A DNA stretch of 64,000 bases from Streptomyces sp. HUAS ZL42 (lineage in GTDB: Bacteria; Actinomycetota; Actinomycetes; Streptomycetales; Streptomycetaceae). The position numbers and the translations under genes were made by a program. Every line of letters starts with the position of its first letter. The stretch's first letter is position 1. The stretch is taken from positions 744,001 through 808,000 of the forward strand of contig NZ_CP160403.1 in the NCBI RefSeq assembly GCF_040782645.1, in the 5' to 3' direction. Shown piece by piece: positions 16,644 to 25,899 of this stretch. The notes beneath the pieces were generated by a model. The model was not told the origin of the DNA, made no database searches, and was given only the letters and a program-made list of their open reading frames with translations.

Positions 16644-17618
16644 ATGAGCGAGATTCTCAGCGGCGGCCCGGAGCGGCCACCGTGGAAACCGCCGCGCTGG
16701 TTGATCGTGACGGTGGTGGCTTCGGTGATGATCGCAGCGCTCGTAGTGAGCTTCATCGCCGTGAGCGGGGAAGACACCCAGCAGTCGGCAGGGCCCCGGA
16801 GGTCGCCGTCTCCCTCAACGGCCGGTATCCCCTTCGCGGACGGTCCAGACGCCTCCGTGAGGCAAGACGAGACGCCCGGCCTGGTGATCAAGGGAGTCGC
16901 CCTGAACCAGGGTTCGCTGAACCGGCACGACCGGACTGCGAATGCCGGACCCTGGACGGTGACAGTACGGCGGGCGGACGGCTCGCTGGCGCGCAACGGC
17001 GCAGTGGTGACGTTCCCTGTGGCAAGGCCTCGGGACGGCCGTCCGATCCGGATCGGCGGCGTAGCGGGCTGGGACCGTGACGGGGAAATCGTCTGGCCTC
17101 TTGCGGGCTCGTACGCGCGGGTCCGAGGCGACCTGCCGCAGTCTCAACTGGCGGCCATTGCCGTCGCGACCACCGCCGCCTCCGGGCGTCCCGTGGTCAA
17201 GCCACCGTCCGGACTCTCGGTGGTGTCCACGGGCACCTCACGCCCGCACGTCCTGCGCGAGGCGCGCTACGGCTCGGACGATGTCGGTGAGGCCGAGGAG
17301 CTTTCGTACGGCCTCATCTTCACGGGTGTGGCTCGCTGCGGCGGCATCGAGGAGTTGCTGTATGCCAGGCAGGCGCAGACCTCAGGCACCGTACACGGCA
17401 AGCCCGCGGTCGTGACGACCGCGCTCGGCGGCAATGGTGCGCTGGCGTGGGAGCCCGCCCCTGGTGTGGTCGCCTACGTCGGTTACAGCGGCGCGTCCCT
17501 TGACCGGGGCGCGGTCACCGCGCTCCACCGGCTCGCCGAGCTGGGCCGACTGCTCAGCCCTCAACAGTGGCAGGACACAGGTCCACAGACCTTCGATCAG
17601 GTCAACAACTTCGATTGA
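16644..17618 (+). CDS. Membrane-anchored protein of unknown function
   Basis: 324 residues from the ATG at 16644, 10-15 nt after a strong GGGGAGGAGG. A short cytosolic N-terminus, one transmembrane helix (WLIVTVVASVMIAALVVSFIAV, about 22-43), a Ser/Pro linker and a large extracytoplasmic domain. The domain ends VVAYVGYSGASLDRGAVTAL and LSPQQWQDTGPQTFDQVNNF. No family is recognised. Single-span topology fits a secreted-domain anchor or anti-sigma-like factor, but no sigma gene is nearby. Confidence 0.7.
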   Translation: MSEILSGGPERPPWKPPRWLIVTVVASVMIAALVVSFIAVSGEDTQQSAGPRRSPSPSTAGIPFADGPDASVRQDETPGLVIKGVALNQGSLNRHDRTANAGPWTVTVRRADGSLARNGAVVTFPVARPRDGRPIRIGGVAGWDRDGEIVWPLAGSYARVRGDLPQSQLAAIAVATTAASGRPVVKPPSGLSVVSTGTSRPHVLREARYGSDDVGEAEELSYGLIFTGVARCGGIEELLYARQAQTSGTVHGKPAVVTTALGGNGALAWEPAPGVVAYVGYSGASLDRGAVTALHRLAELGRLLSPQQWQDTGPQTFDQVNNFD

Positions 17619-17880
17619 TGACTCTCGGACCGCGGGCGGCCCGGCCTCACTATTGCCCGCACCCCCGCTTCCAGAGAGCCCGGCCGCTGAACTCCCCAAC
17701 GGAACAAGCCGTCTTCCGGAGCTCGCCCGGAAATCACCAGTGTTCCTGAACACCCTGCACCCTCGAAACGTACTAAGGGCACTAGCAGTCAATGCCCACG
17801 CGGCGCCCTGTGGCGCTCCGTACGACGCGGCGGCGTCGGCAGCGCCGACCGACCGTGTTCGGACGACCGGGAAGGTGAAA

Positions 17881-18768
17881 ATGGGAACTCTGGCGCTCAG
17901 TTGGGCCATTGCGGCGGTCGCCGCCCTGGTTGCCGCCGTCAGCGGGGTCCGGATGGCGACCACCAGCGGTGAGGCCCGTTTCGCGGCGGGCGGCGACCTG
18001 CTGATGGGCCTGTGCATGGCAGCCATGGCACTGCCGGCGACGGTCGGCTGGTACGCGGGCTACGGCGTGTGGTGGGCGGTGGTATTCGGCATCCTCGGGC
18101 TCGGCGGCGTGGCCATGGCGGTGAAGCACACGCGCACGGGCGGGTGGAAGCACGGCCGCCACTGGGTGCACCTCATCGTCGGCAGCGCCGGCATGGTGAT
18201 CATGACGCTGGCCATGACCAGTACAGCGAACGGACCGGTGCTCGCCCTGGGCGGCTCCTCCATGGCGCACATGCCGGGCATGGAGAACATGGCGAGCAGC
18301 TCGGGCTCGGACCAGATGGCCGGCATGGAGTCCATGCATGGGATGGGCTCTATGGAGGGGATGGGCTCCATGCATGGGATGGACATGTCGGGCATGACCC
18401 ATGCCGCGGCCCACGCAGGTCCTTCGGGCGGATCCGGTTCGTTGTGGCGGTGGGTGATCGCCGCGCTCGCCGTGTACTTCCTGCTGTCCATCGGGGCCTC
18501 GGTATGGGCCAGGGTCCGGGGAACCAAGGGCAGCAGCCGAGATGTCGGCGCTCCGCGCAGCTTGGGGCGCTGGCTGCTCGCCATGCCGGACACCGTGCTC
18601 GTCTTCCTGGCGTCGTTGACGATCTCGGTGTGGGACAGGACCCGGATGGGGCACCGGTCGGGTCACGGCAGGCGCCGCAAGCTCGGAGCCGCGCCGGACG
18701 CCGCGCTGGCGGCTCACATAGGCATGGGTGGGACCATGTCCGCGATGCTGATCATGATGGCCGCGTGA
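17881..18768 (+). CDS. DUF5134 domain membrane protein, Met/His-rich
   Basis: 295 residues, ATG with GGAAGGTG 4 nt upstream. Five or so hydrophobic segments in two groups flank an extracytoplasmic loop (about residues 130-180) made of repeats such as MAHMPGMENM, MESMHGMGSMEGMGSMHGMD and MSGMTHAAAH. Met-x-x-Met and Met-His pairs are typical of Cu(I) binding. DUF5134 proteins have no established biochemical role; by content and position a copper-handling membrane protein is likely. Confidence 0.82.
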   Translation: MGTLALSWAIAAVAALVAAVSGVRMATTSGEARFAAGGDLLMGLCMAAMALPATVGWYAGYGVWWAVVFGILGLGGVAMAVKHTRTGGWKHGRHWVHLIVGSAGMVIMTLAMTSTANGPVLALGGSSMAHMPGMENMASSSGSDQMAGMESMHGMGSMEGMGSMHGMDMSGMTHAAAHAGPSGGSGSLWRWVIAALAVYFLLSIGASVWARVRGTKGSSRDVGAPRSLGRWLLAMPDTVLVFLASLTISVWDRTRMGHRSGHGRRRKLGAAPDAALAAHIGMGGTMSAMLIMMAA

Positions 18769-18886
18769 ACGCCTGGCATCACTGATCGGCGCGAGGAGGC
18801 ATCGGTCACAGCGCAGCGGGTTGGGTGTTGTCGGCACGCCAGGACTCGGACGGGACGCGACACCGATCTGCGGACCTTCTTCGTAC

Positions 18887-18928
18887 TCGGTGCCCGGGAC
18901 GGAGAGATCGGTGCCCGGGACGGAGAGA
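18887..18928 (+). repeat. Perfect 21-bp tandem duplication
   Basis: Two identical 21-bp units, 18887-18907 and 18908-18928, in the intergenic region before the cupredoxin gene. Each unit contains TGCCCGGGA. Function unknown; they could be a recent slippage or duplicate regulator sites. Confidence 0.8.
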
Positions 18929-19022
18929 ATGGACGCAAGCGCTCCACGCGCCCGGGCGGACTCGGACTCCGTGATCCCAGCGCAGGCCCGCCCGCGGGCG
19001 CCCGTCCGAAGGGACCGGTCCG

Positions 19023-19436
19023 ATGCCGCTGTCACACTTCCGCAGGCGCGCCATCCCGTTGGGGATCGGAGCAGCTTCCGTTCTACTGCTGGCGACCGCG
19101 TGTTCCGACGGGGACAAGGAGCCCGCCTCGACGCCTTCCAGCCCCACCGCCTCCACCTCGAGCCCCGCGTCCACCACAGCGGGCTCGAAGACCGTCACGA
19201 TGGAGGACTTCGCGTTCAGCCCGGCGAATCCGGAAGTTCAGCCGGGCGAGAAGATCACCGTCGTCAACAAAGACTCAGTCGCGCACACCGTCACGGCAAC
19301 GGAAGGCAATGCCTTCGACACGGGGAGTATCGCGGGCGGAAAGTCGGGGACGTTCACCGCCCCGTCCAAGGCCGGTCAGTACGCCTTCGTCTGCACCTTC
19401 CACCCGAACATGAAAGGCACTTTGATCGTCCGTTGA
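19023..19436 (+). CDS. Cupredoxin-domain lipoprotein
   Basis: 137 residues with lipobox LLATAC (Cys27), a Ser/Thr/Pro linker and a small blue-copper domain. The type 1 copper ligands are all present: His88 (VAHTV), Cys124, His127 and Met130 in FVCTFHPNMKG. It would bind one copper ion at the outer membrane face, either as an electron carrier or a copper store. Clearly paralogous to the protein at 31042-31443. The start is supported by the signal peptide; no strong ribosome site is seen. Confidence 0.92.
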   Translation: MPLSHFRRRAIPLGIGAASVLLLATACSDGDKEPASTPSSPTASTSSPASTTAGSKTVTMEDFAFSPANPEVQPGEKITVVNKDSVAHTVTATEGNAFDTGSIAGGKSGTFTAPSKAGQYAFVCTFHPNMKGTLIVR

Positions 19437-19638
19437 GCCGCCGGCGCCCTCGGGCCGCGCCCGCGTGAAGGCTGGCGCCCAGGACGCGATGACGCCTGGG
19501 AGATCCCCACTCGTGCACCCCACGGGTCGCCGGCCGGATCGCGACTTTGGCGCCGTTCGCGATCGAGTCCTCGATCTCGCGGGTTCCAGGCGTGGCGTCC
19601 CAGAACGGACGGAACGCCGGATGCAGCTCGCGAAGTTC

Positions 19639-19648
19639 CTACTAAGTA
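19639..19648 (+). promoter_or_regulatory. Candidate operator CTACTAAGTA
   Basis: CTACTAAGTA is nearly self-complementary (TACT-A-AGTA). It lies about 60 bp upstream of the CsoR box of copZ and resembles the words at 5122 and 23471. It may bind a second regulator such as the BlaI-type repressor. Confidence 0.3.
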
Positions 19649-19703
19649 ACCTAGCAAGCAGGGTGCCGGCAACAGATCGTGTGGGCAGCACCACAGCAGA
19701 GGA

Positions 19704-19720
19704 ATACCCCCAGGGGGTAT
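19704..19720. promoter_or_regulatory. CsoR operator of copZ-copA
   Basis: ATACCCCCAGGGGGTAT is a perfect palindrome around a central A. It runs into TATAGTG (19718-19724), a plausible -10 box, so bound repressor would cover the promoter. It is the best of the four TACCC-N5-GGGTA sites here. Confidence 0.9.
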
Positions 19721-19802
19721 AGTGTTGTCGCTTGCCGGGAGAGGGTGTGCAACCACCCCCTTCCGGCGAGCGACCCACGCATCCACACCTGAGGAAGAAG
19801 CC

Positions 19803-20111
19803 ATGACCACCGAGACGAACACCAGCACGAGCTCCTGCTGCGGCGGCTCCGGTTCCTGCGGCTCCGGCACCACGTCCGACGTCCGGATCGAGGGTGCTGG
19901 CGTCACCACCGTCTACAAGGTGTCCGGCATGACCTGCGGCCACTGCGAGGGCGCCGTCTCGCAGGAGATCTCCGCACTGGACGGCGTCACCGCGGTCACG
20001 GCGGTCGCCAAGACCGGCGAGGTGACCGTCACCTCCGCCGCCCCGCTCGACGACGAGGCCGTCCGCGGCGCCGTCGACGAGGCCGGCTACGAACTCGTCG
20101 GCCGCGCCTGA
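19803..20111 (+). CDS. copZ: Copper chaperone CopZ (HMA domain)
   Basis: 102 residues. A Cys/Gly/Ser-rich N-terminus (SSCCGGSGSCGSG) precedes one heavy-metal-associated ferredoxin-like domain with Cu(I) ligands Cys45 and Cys48 in MTCGHC. It would carry Cu(I) in the cytosol to the exporter encoded 112 nt downstream. The extra N-terminal cysteines are unusual and might add a second metal site. ATG start with GAGGAAG 4-5 nt upstream. Controlled by the CsoR site at 19704. Confidence 0.95.
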   Translation: MTTETNTSTSSCCGGSGSCGSGTTSDVRIEGAGVTTVYKVSGMTCGHCEGAVSQEISALDGVTAVTAVAKTGEVTVTSAAPLDDEAVRGAVDEAGYELVGRA

Positions 20112-20222
20112 CGGCTTCCTGGGCCTCATGGCCCCGGATACGCGCATTCCTCCCCGTGCCGGGACGCGCCGCTCCGCTGATACGGACGCCGCGTGTCCCG
20201 GCCTTCCCCTGGAGATACGCCC

Positions 20223-22505
20223 ATGACCAGCACGGCTCCCACGACCGCAGTTCCCGATACAGGGCCTACCCCCGCCCATGAGGTCGAGCTCTCCATCGGC
20301 GGCATGACCTGCGCCTCCTGCGCCGCCCGCATCGAGAAGAAACTCAACCGCATGGTCGGGGTCACGGCCACCGTCAACTTCGCCACCGAGAAGGCGAAGG
20401 TCTCGTACGTGGACGGCATCGAGGTCGCCGATCTCATCGCCACCGTCGAGAAGACCGGTTACACCGCCGAGGAGCCGCCCCCGCCCGCGTCTGCCGCAGC
20501 CGACGAGGGCGAGATGCAGGCCGGTCCCGTCGCGGACGGTGAACTCCTGTCGCTGCGGCAGCGTCTGTACGTGTCGCTGGTACTGACTGTGCCCGTCGTG
20601 CTGATGGCGATGGTTTCGGCCCTGCAGTTCGACAACTGGCAGTGGCTGTCGCTGACCCTGGCCGCCCCGGTCGTCGTCTGGGGCGCCTACCCCTTCCACA
20701 AGGCCGCCTGGACGAACGCCCGGCACGGCGCGGCAACCATGGACACGCTGGTGTCCATCGGCACACTCGCCGCGTTCGGCTGGTCGTTGTGGGCGCTGTT
20801 CTGGGGCCACGCAGGCATGCCGGGCATGCGCCACGCCTTCGAGTTCACCATCTCCCGCACCGACGGCTCCTCCTCCATCTATCTGGAAGCCGCAGCCGGG
20901 GTGACCACGTTCATCCTCGCCGGGCGTTACCTGGAGGTGAAGTCCAAGCGCAAGGCAGGTGCGGCGCTGCGGGCGCTCATGGAGCTCGGCGCGAAGGACG
21001 TCTCGGTACTGCGAGGCGGCAAGGAAGTACGCATTCCGGTTTCACAGTTGGCGGTCGGTGACCGCTTCGTCGTACGCCCCGGTGAAAAGGTCGCCACCGA
21101 CGGAACCGTCGTCGAGGGTGCATCGGCGGTGGACGCGTCCATGCTGACCGGCGAGTCGGTGCCGGTGGACGTGGCGGTCGGCGATGCCGTGACGGGAGCC
21201 ACCGTCAACGCCGGGGGCCGCCTCGTCGTCGAGGCGACCCGGGTCGGCACGGACACCCAGCTCGCGCGGATGGCGAAACTGGTCGAGGACGCCCAGAACG
21301 GCAAGGCCGAGGTGCAACGGCTAGCCGACCGGATCTCCGGTGTGTTCGTGCCGGTGGTCATCTTCCTCGCGGTCGCCACGTTCGGGCTGTGGCTCGGCGC
21401 CACCGGCGACACCGTCGCCGCCTTCACCGCCGCCATCGCCGTCCTGATCATCGCCTGCCCATGCGCGCTGGGCCTGGCCACACCGACCGCGCTGATGGTC
21501 GGCACGGGCCGCGGGGCCCAGCTCGGCATCCTGATCAAGGGCCCCGAGGTCCTGGAATCCACCCGCCGCGTCGACACCGTCGTCCTCGACAAGACGGGCA
21601 CCGTGACCACGGGCCGCATGCAGCTCCAGGACGTCTTCCCCGCACCGGGCGTCGAGAAGGACGAACTGCTGCGGCTTGCGGGCGCATTGGAGCACGCCTC
21701 GGAGCACCCGATCGCCCAGGCCATCGCGGCCGGCGCCGCGGAGCGGACCGGCGGCCTTCCGGTCCCGGAGAACTTCGAGAACGTCGCCGGCCTCGGCGTC
21801 CAGGGTGTCGTCGACGGACACGCCGTAGTCGTCGGCCGGGAAAAACTCCTCGAGGAATGGGTCATCGAACTGCCCCGGGAGCTGTCCGAGATCAAGGCCG
21901 CCGCGGAGGCCGAGGGACGTACGGCGGTCACGGTCGCCTGGGACGGCGAAGCGCGCGGCGTCCTCACCGTCGCCGACGCAGTCAAGGAGACCAGCGCCGA
22001 GGCGGTTGCCGAGCTGCGCCGACTGGGCCTGACGCCCGTTCTGCTGACCGGCGACAACCAACTCGTCGCCGAGTCGGTGGCCCGTTCCGTCGGCATCGAC
22101 GAGGTGATCGCGGAGGTCCTGCCCGAGGACAAGGTGGACGTGGTCAAGCGGCTGCAGAGCGAAGGCCGTACGGTTGCGATGGTCGGTGATGGCGTCAATG
22201 ACGCGGCGGCGCTGGCCACCGCCGATCTCGGCCTGGCGATGGGTACCGGAACGGACGCGGCGATCGAGGCCGGCGACCTGACCCTCGTACGCGGCGACCT
22301 GCGCGTGGCCGCCGACGCGATCCGCCTCTCCCGCAGGACCCTGGCCACCATCAAGGGCAACCTCTTCTGGGCGTTCGGCTACAACGTCGCCGCCCTGCCC
22401 TTGGCCGCCTTCGGCATGCTCAATCCGATGATCGCAGGCGCCGCGATGGCGTTCTCGTCGGTGTTCGTGGTGACCAACAGCCTGCGGCTGCGTAGCTTCA
22501 AGTAG
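20223..22505 (+). CDS. copA: Copper-exporting P1B-type ATPase CopA
   Basis: 760 residues. An N-terminal HMA domain with Cys30-x-x-Cys33 (MTCASC) is followed by membrane helices, the actuator TGES loop ([10 protein letters not shown]), the channel motif Cys412-Pro-Cys414 ([11 protein letters not shown]), phosphorylation site Asp456 (DKTGT), SEHP in the nucleotide domain and [10 protein letters not shown]. This is the complete P1B-1 set for ATP-driven Cu(I) export. A Met-rich loop ([13 protein letters not shown]) lies between early helices. It follows copZ and ends at a strong terminator. Confidence 0.96.
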   Translation: MTSTAPTTAVPDTGPTPAHEVELSIGGMTCASCAARIEKKLNRMVGVTATVNFATEKAKVSYVDGIEVADLIATVEKTGYTAEEPPPPASAAADEGEMQAGPVADGELLSLRQRLYVSLVLTVPVVLMAMVSALQFDNWQWLSLTLAAPVVVWGAYPFHKAAWTNARHGAATMDTLVSIGTLAAFGWSLWALFWGHAGMPGMRHAFEFTISRTDGSSSIYLEAAAGVTTFILAGRYLEVKSKRKAGAALRALMELGAKDVSVLRGGKEVRIPVSQLAVGDRFVVRPGEKVATDGTVVEGASAVDASMLTGESVPVDVAVGDAVTGATVNAGGRLVVEATRVGTDTQLARMAKLVEDAQNGKAEVQRLADRISGVFVPVVIFLAVATFGLWLGATGDTVAAFTAAIAVLIIACPCALGLATPTALMVGTGRGAQLGILIKGPEVLESTRRVDTVVLDKTGTVTTGRMQLQDVFPAPGVEKDELLRLAGALEHASEHPIAQAIAAGAAERTGGLPVPENFENVAGLGVQGVVDGHAVVVGREKLLEEWVIELPRELSEIKAAAEAEGRTAVTVAWDGEARGVLTVADAVKETSAEAVAELRRLGLTPVLLTGDNQLVAESVARSVGIDEVIAEVLPEDKVDVVKRLQSEGRTVAMVGDGVNDAAALATADLGLAMGTGTDAAIEAGDLTLVRGDLRVAADAIRLSRRTLATIKGNLFWAFGYNVAALPLAAFGMLNPMIAGAAMAFSSVFVVTNSLRLRSFK

Positions 22506-22525
22506 ATAGAGGGCAACCGTGTTGA

Positions 22526-22562
22526 CCGAGGGCGCCCGGCCTTTTCGGCCGGGCGCCCTCGG
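22526..22562 (+). terminator. Intrinsic terminator after copZ-copA
   Basis: A perfect 16-bp GC-rich stem (CCGAGGGCGCCCGGCC and its complement) around a TTTTC loop, 20 nt after the copA stop. Like most Streptomyces terminators it lacks a long U tail. Confidence 0.85.
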
Positions 22563-23156
22563 CGTTGGTTCGCCCCCCGTCGACCCTCTCCTGACCCGAG
22601 CCGGGGTGCGGGCATGGACACGGCGGCCGTATAGGGAGAGGTGCCCTTCCAGCCCTGCCAGCCCTGCCAGCCCTGCCAAGTGCCGGTTTCACGCCGGCCG
22701 ACAGGGGGCTTTGGCGCAGTCATCCGCGTGCGGCGGTCTGCAGGGGAGAAGGGCTGACTCCTGCGCCGTCCGGCCGAAGTCCGACGGATGCGCGCACGGG
22801 CAGGCGTTCTTGGAGGACGTGTCCAGCCTCCCCTGCCCGTGCGCGCGGCTGTGGGTTGCATCGGATCAGGGTTTTGGCCGCCCACGGTCTCGCGGCTCGG
22901 CATTCCAGTCGCGGCAAGCGGTGCTCCGTAGCCGCTGTGTTGCTGCACACCACATGACCGGCACCCCCAGCGGCGGCGCGGCAGCATGCCTGTAGTGGCA
23001 ACACACCCCATCCCTTTCAGCGGCTGCGATACTAACTTGCTTAATTGATTCACGCATCCCAGCCGGCCAAGTCCCAGTCCCGGCCCGCCGGTTCGTGCGG
23101 CACTTGACTCCAACGTGGAGATCAGGTCGCTTTGGTCCATGCATCCAGGGTCGCGT
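22563..23156 (+). other. Intergenic, three 9-bp tandem repeats only
   Basis: No gene recognised. AGCCCTGCC is repeated three times in tandem at 22651-22677. An AT-richer patch around 23030-23060 stands out from the GC-rich background and might be a promoter. Confidence 0.5.
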
Positions 23157-23291
23157 CCGCGGTAGCCGCCCAATGGCCTGCGACGCCTCTGTGATCTTGG
23201 CTTGGGCCACTACCCCTCCGGCCACCATGGCCTCGCGTACGCAGTGATCGAGATGACTCTCAAGCCGTTCCATGGCCACCGCCTGGAGGGG
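23157..23291 (-). pseudogene. CsoR/FrmR-family repressor remnant
   Basis: The minus frame reads LQAVAMERLESHLDHCVREA then KITEASQAIGRLPR, the second and third helices of the CsoR/FrmR fold with the His-x3-Cys metal motif (DHCV). The first helix with its Cys ligand is missing, so it cannot bind copper or fold normally. A short in-frame ATG at 23273 exists but is unlikely to be used. Confidence 0.7.
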
Positions 23292-23470
23292 CCTTCGTGG
23301 TCGCGGCGCGCGGCGGTTCAGCCTGGTCACGGCGACCCTCGGCCCACCAGGGGGTCGAAGGCCTCTGCTGCCCCGCGCCCACGACTTGCGTTCCTCTTCG
23401 GCGTCGGCGCAGCACTCTCACCAAGTCCCGGCAAAATACGATCTCGTTAAAGGCCTTTCGGTCAAAGAAT

Positions 23471-23480
23471 CCACTAAGTA
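23471..23480 (+). promoter_or_regulatory. Candidate operator CCACTAAGTA
   Basis: Matches nine of ten bases of the CTACTAAGTA word at 19639. It lies about 80 bp before the LVIVD gene. Confidence 0.25.
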
Positions 23481-23560
23481 CCTTCGCGATGCTGGTCAGT
23501 TGGTGACCGGCATCACCTCGTCACGGGCCGGTGACCCCGGCCACACGAGTGGAGGTCAGC

Positions 23561-25420
23561 ATGCGCAAGGCCCACAGACAGACCGGCGTGGGCATGTTCG
23601 CGGCGATGCTCTTCGCCACGACCGCTCTCGCCGGTTCCGCACAAGCACATGACGGCGTCTCGGCGACCGACGGCGCCATCGACAACGCGGCAGCCACACA
23701 CGGCCACGACCAACACGGCGGCAACGAAGGACACCTGCCGGCCACTCAGCACAACGTCCGCCTGATCAGCAAGCTCAAGTTGAGCAATGTTGTCGAGGGA
23801 AAGATCGCCGACGTCGGCGTCTACAAGGGCTACGCCTACCTCGCCTCCTGGGGTGGCGTCGGCTGCGACAACACCGGCGTGCACGTCGTCGACATCCGCA
23901 AGCCCAGCAAGCCGAAGGAGGCCGGCTTCATCCCGGCCCCGGCCGGCAGCGCCCCCGGCGAAGGCATCCAGACGGTGCATCTGTCCACGCCGTCCTTCAA
24001 CGGCGACGTACTCGTCAGCAACAACGAGATCTGCGGCGACACCGGCGTCGGCGGCATGAACATCTACGACGTCACAGATCCCACGAAGCCCAAGACGCTC
24101 GCCGAGGGCGTCGGCGACTTCACCCTCGATGGCGAGCCGACAGAGATCGCGCGCCAGATCCACAGCGTGTTCGCATGGGACGCGGGCAACAAGGCGTACG
24201 CCGTGATAGTCGACAACGAAGAGGGCACCGACGTCGACATCATGGACATCACCGACCCGAGCAAGCCGCAACTCGTCGCCGAGTACGACCTCGACGAGAT
24301 GTTCCCGCAGATCCTCCAGCCAGCCCCGGAAAACCTCACCGAGGTCTTCCTGCACGACATGGTCGTCAAGAACATCCGCGGCCGCCAGGTCATGGTGGCC
24401 TCCTACTGGGACGCGGGCTACGTCGCGCTCGACGTCACCGATCCGAAGAACATCAAGTACATCGGCGACACCGACTTCACCGACCCCGACCCCGAGGGCG
24501 CCCAGAGGGGCCGTACCGTGGCACCGGAAGGCAACGGCCACGAGGCCGAGTTCACCCTCGACAACCGCTACGTCATCGGCGCCGACGAGGACTTCGGACC
24601 CTATGCCCTGTCGGCCCGCAACCTCGACGACGGCACCGCCGTCACCGCCGGGCAGGGCATCCCCCTGGCGGCGGGCAAGTCCGTCACCGGCGGCTCGGTG
24701 TACGTCGGCCTGGCGTGCAACGGCGGGCCGGCCGTCCCTGCGGGTGACGCTGCGGCGGTGGACATCGCCGTCGTTGAACGCGGCACCTGCACCTTCACCG
24801 AGAAGGTCGCCAACGTCGAGGCGGCGGGCGGCTACGACGCCGTGCTCGTCTTCAACCGCACCGGCTCTGACGCCTGCGACGCGCAGAGCGGCATGAGCGT
24901 CGAGGGCACTCTGCCGACCTTCGGCGTCGCCCCGCGCAGCCAGGGCTTCGCCATCTTCGACCAGCCCTACAGCAATGAGGACTGCCTCGCCGGCACCGGT
25001 CCCGCCACCCTGCCGGTGGACATCGGCACGAAGGGCGACCGGCTCACCTTCTCGTCGTACTTCGACGGCTGGGGCTACGCGCACCTCTACCGCAACAAGT
25101 CCGGGAAGATGACCGAGCTGGACACCTACGCCATCCCCGAGGGTCAGGACCCCGCTTACGCCTCCGGCTTCGGCGACCTGACGGTCCACGAGGTGGCCAC
25201 CTCAGGTGTCCGGCCCGACCTCGCGTACTTCGCCTACTACGCGGGCGGATTCCGGGTCACGAAGATCAAGAACGACAAGCTGGTGGAGGTCGGCCGCTTC
25301 ATCGACGAGGGAGGCAACAACTTCTGGGGTGTCCAGACCTTCACCTGCTTCGGCAAGGAGTACGTCGCAGCCTCTGACCGGGACTTCGGGCTCTACATCT
25401 TCGAGTACACCGGTCGGTGA
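23561..25420 (+). CDS. Secreted LVIVD-repeat protein with inserted PA domain
   Basis: 619 residues; ATG with GGAGG 5 nt upstream. A signal peptide (FAAMLFATTALAGSAQA) is followed by a His-rich mature start (HGHDQHGGNEGH). LVIVD-type beta-propeller repeats recur: VHVVDIRKPSKPKEAGF, NIYDVTDPTKP, VDIMDITDPSKPQLVAEY, VALDVTDPKNIKYIG. A protease-associated (PA) domain is inserted around residues 385-480 (VERGTCTFTEKVANVEAAGG, then YDAVLVFNRTG). No catalytic residues are seen; it probably binds ligands or partners outside the cell. The copper link is by location and the His cluster only. Confidence 0.85.
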   Translation: MRKAHRQTGVGMFAAMLFATTALAGSAQAHDGVSATDGAIDNAAATHGHDQHGGNEGHLPATQHNVRLISKLKLSNVVEGKIADVGVYKGYAYLASWGGVGCDNTGVHVVDIRKPSKPKEAGFIPAPAGSAPGEGIQTVHLSTPSFNGDVLVSNNEICGDTGVGGMNIYDVTDPTKPKTLAEGVGDFTLDGEPTEIARQIHSVFAWDAGNKAYAVIVDNEEGTDVDIMDITDPSKPQLVAEYDLDEMFPQILQPAPENLTEVFLHDMVVKNIRGRQVMVASYWDAGYVALDVTDPKNIKYIGDTDFTDPDPEGAQRGRTVAPEGNGHEAEFTLDNRYVIGADEDFGPYALSARNLDDGTAVTAGQGIPLAAGKSVTGGSVYVGLACNGGPAVPAGDAAAVDIAVVERGTCTFTEKVANVEAAGGYDAVLVFNRTGSDACDAQSGMSVEGTLPTFGVAPRSQGFAIFDQPYSNEDCLAGTGPATLPVDIGTKGDRLTFSSYFDGWGYAHLYRNKSGKMTELDTYAIPEGQDPAYASGFGDLTVHEVATSGVRPDLAYFAYYAGGFRVTKIKNDKLVEVGRFIDEGGNNFWGVQTFTCFGKEYVAASDRDFGLYIFEYTGR

Positions 25421-25504
25421 GTTGAACTGAGGGCGGCGGGGTCCCACGGCAACGGAAAACAACCGGACCCCGCCATGCCAGACGCGCTGCGCTTCAGCAG
25501 CCAG

Positions 25505-25640
25505 GTCCGCTATACGTGCGCTGGTACCCGGTCACGATGATCTTCCCTGCCTTCGACGTGGAAATGCTGTCACGTATCCCTGGACGAAGGTCGTCTCGGC
25601 CGTCGGTACCAGCGGTGACTTGACCGCCCGCGCCGGGTAC
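25505..25640 (+). pseudogene. NADH-quinone oxidoreductase subunit A remnant (nuoA-like)
   Basis: Two adjacent frames give YVRWYPVTMIFPAFDVEML and TYPWTKVVSAVGTSG, the highly conserved middle of NuoA (FDVE...YPW). One frameshift joins them. N- and C-terminal helices are absent. Confidence 0.65.
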
Positions 25641-25899
25641 GTCCGCGACCGGGCCCCTGGGCGGTGCTTCCGCCGGGGAACTCTCCGCCCTCGTACGTCC
25701 CTTGATCCGCCGGGCCGAGCGTTCCCGGACGCTGCGGTGGCTGACCGCCGGGCTGGGGCCGCCGGCCTCTGAGCACGCGCATCACCTCGGCGTCAGCGGC
25801 CCGCCCGGCTCTGGTCTCTGATGGTGTTGCGCACTTTCCGTGAGGCGCCCAAGGAGCTGGTCGCCACAGGAACGATGGGCTGTTGCGGGAGTGTTGTTC

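Noticed and set aside
22651..22677. Three 9-bp tandem repeats as a minisatellite or CRISPR-like element.
   Set aside because: Too short and only three units; probably slippage.
23157..23273. CsoR remnant as a functional short regulator starting at an internal ATG.
   Set aside because: Lacks helix 1 and the first Cys ligand, so it could not form the DNA-binding or copper site.
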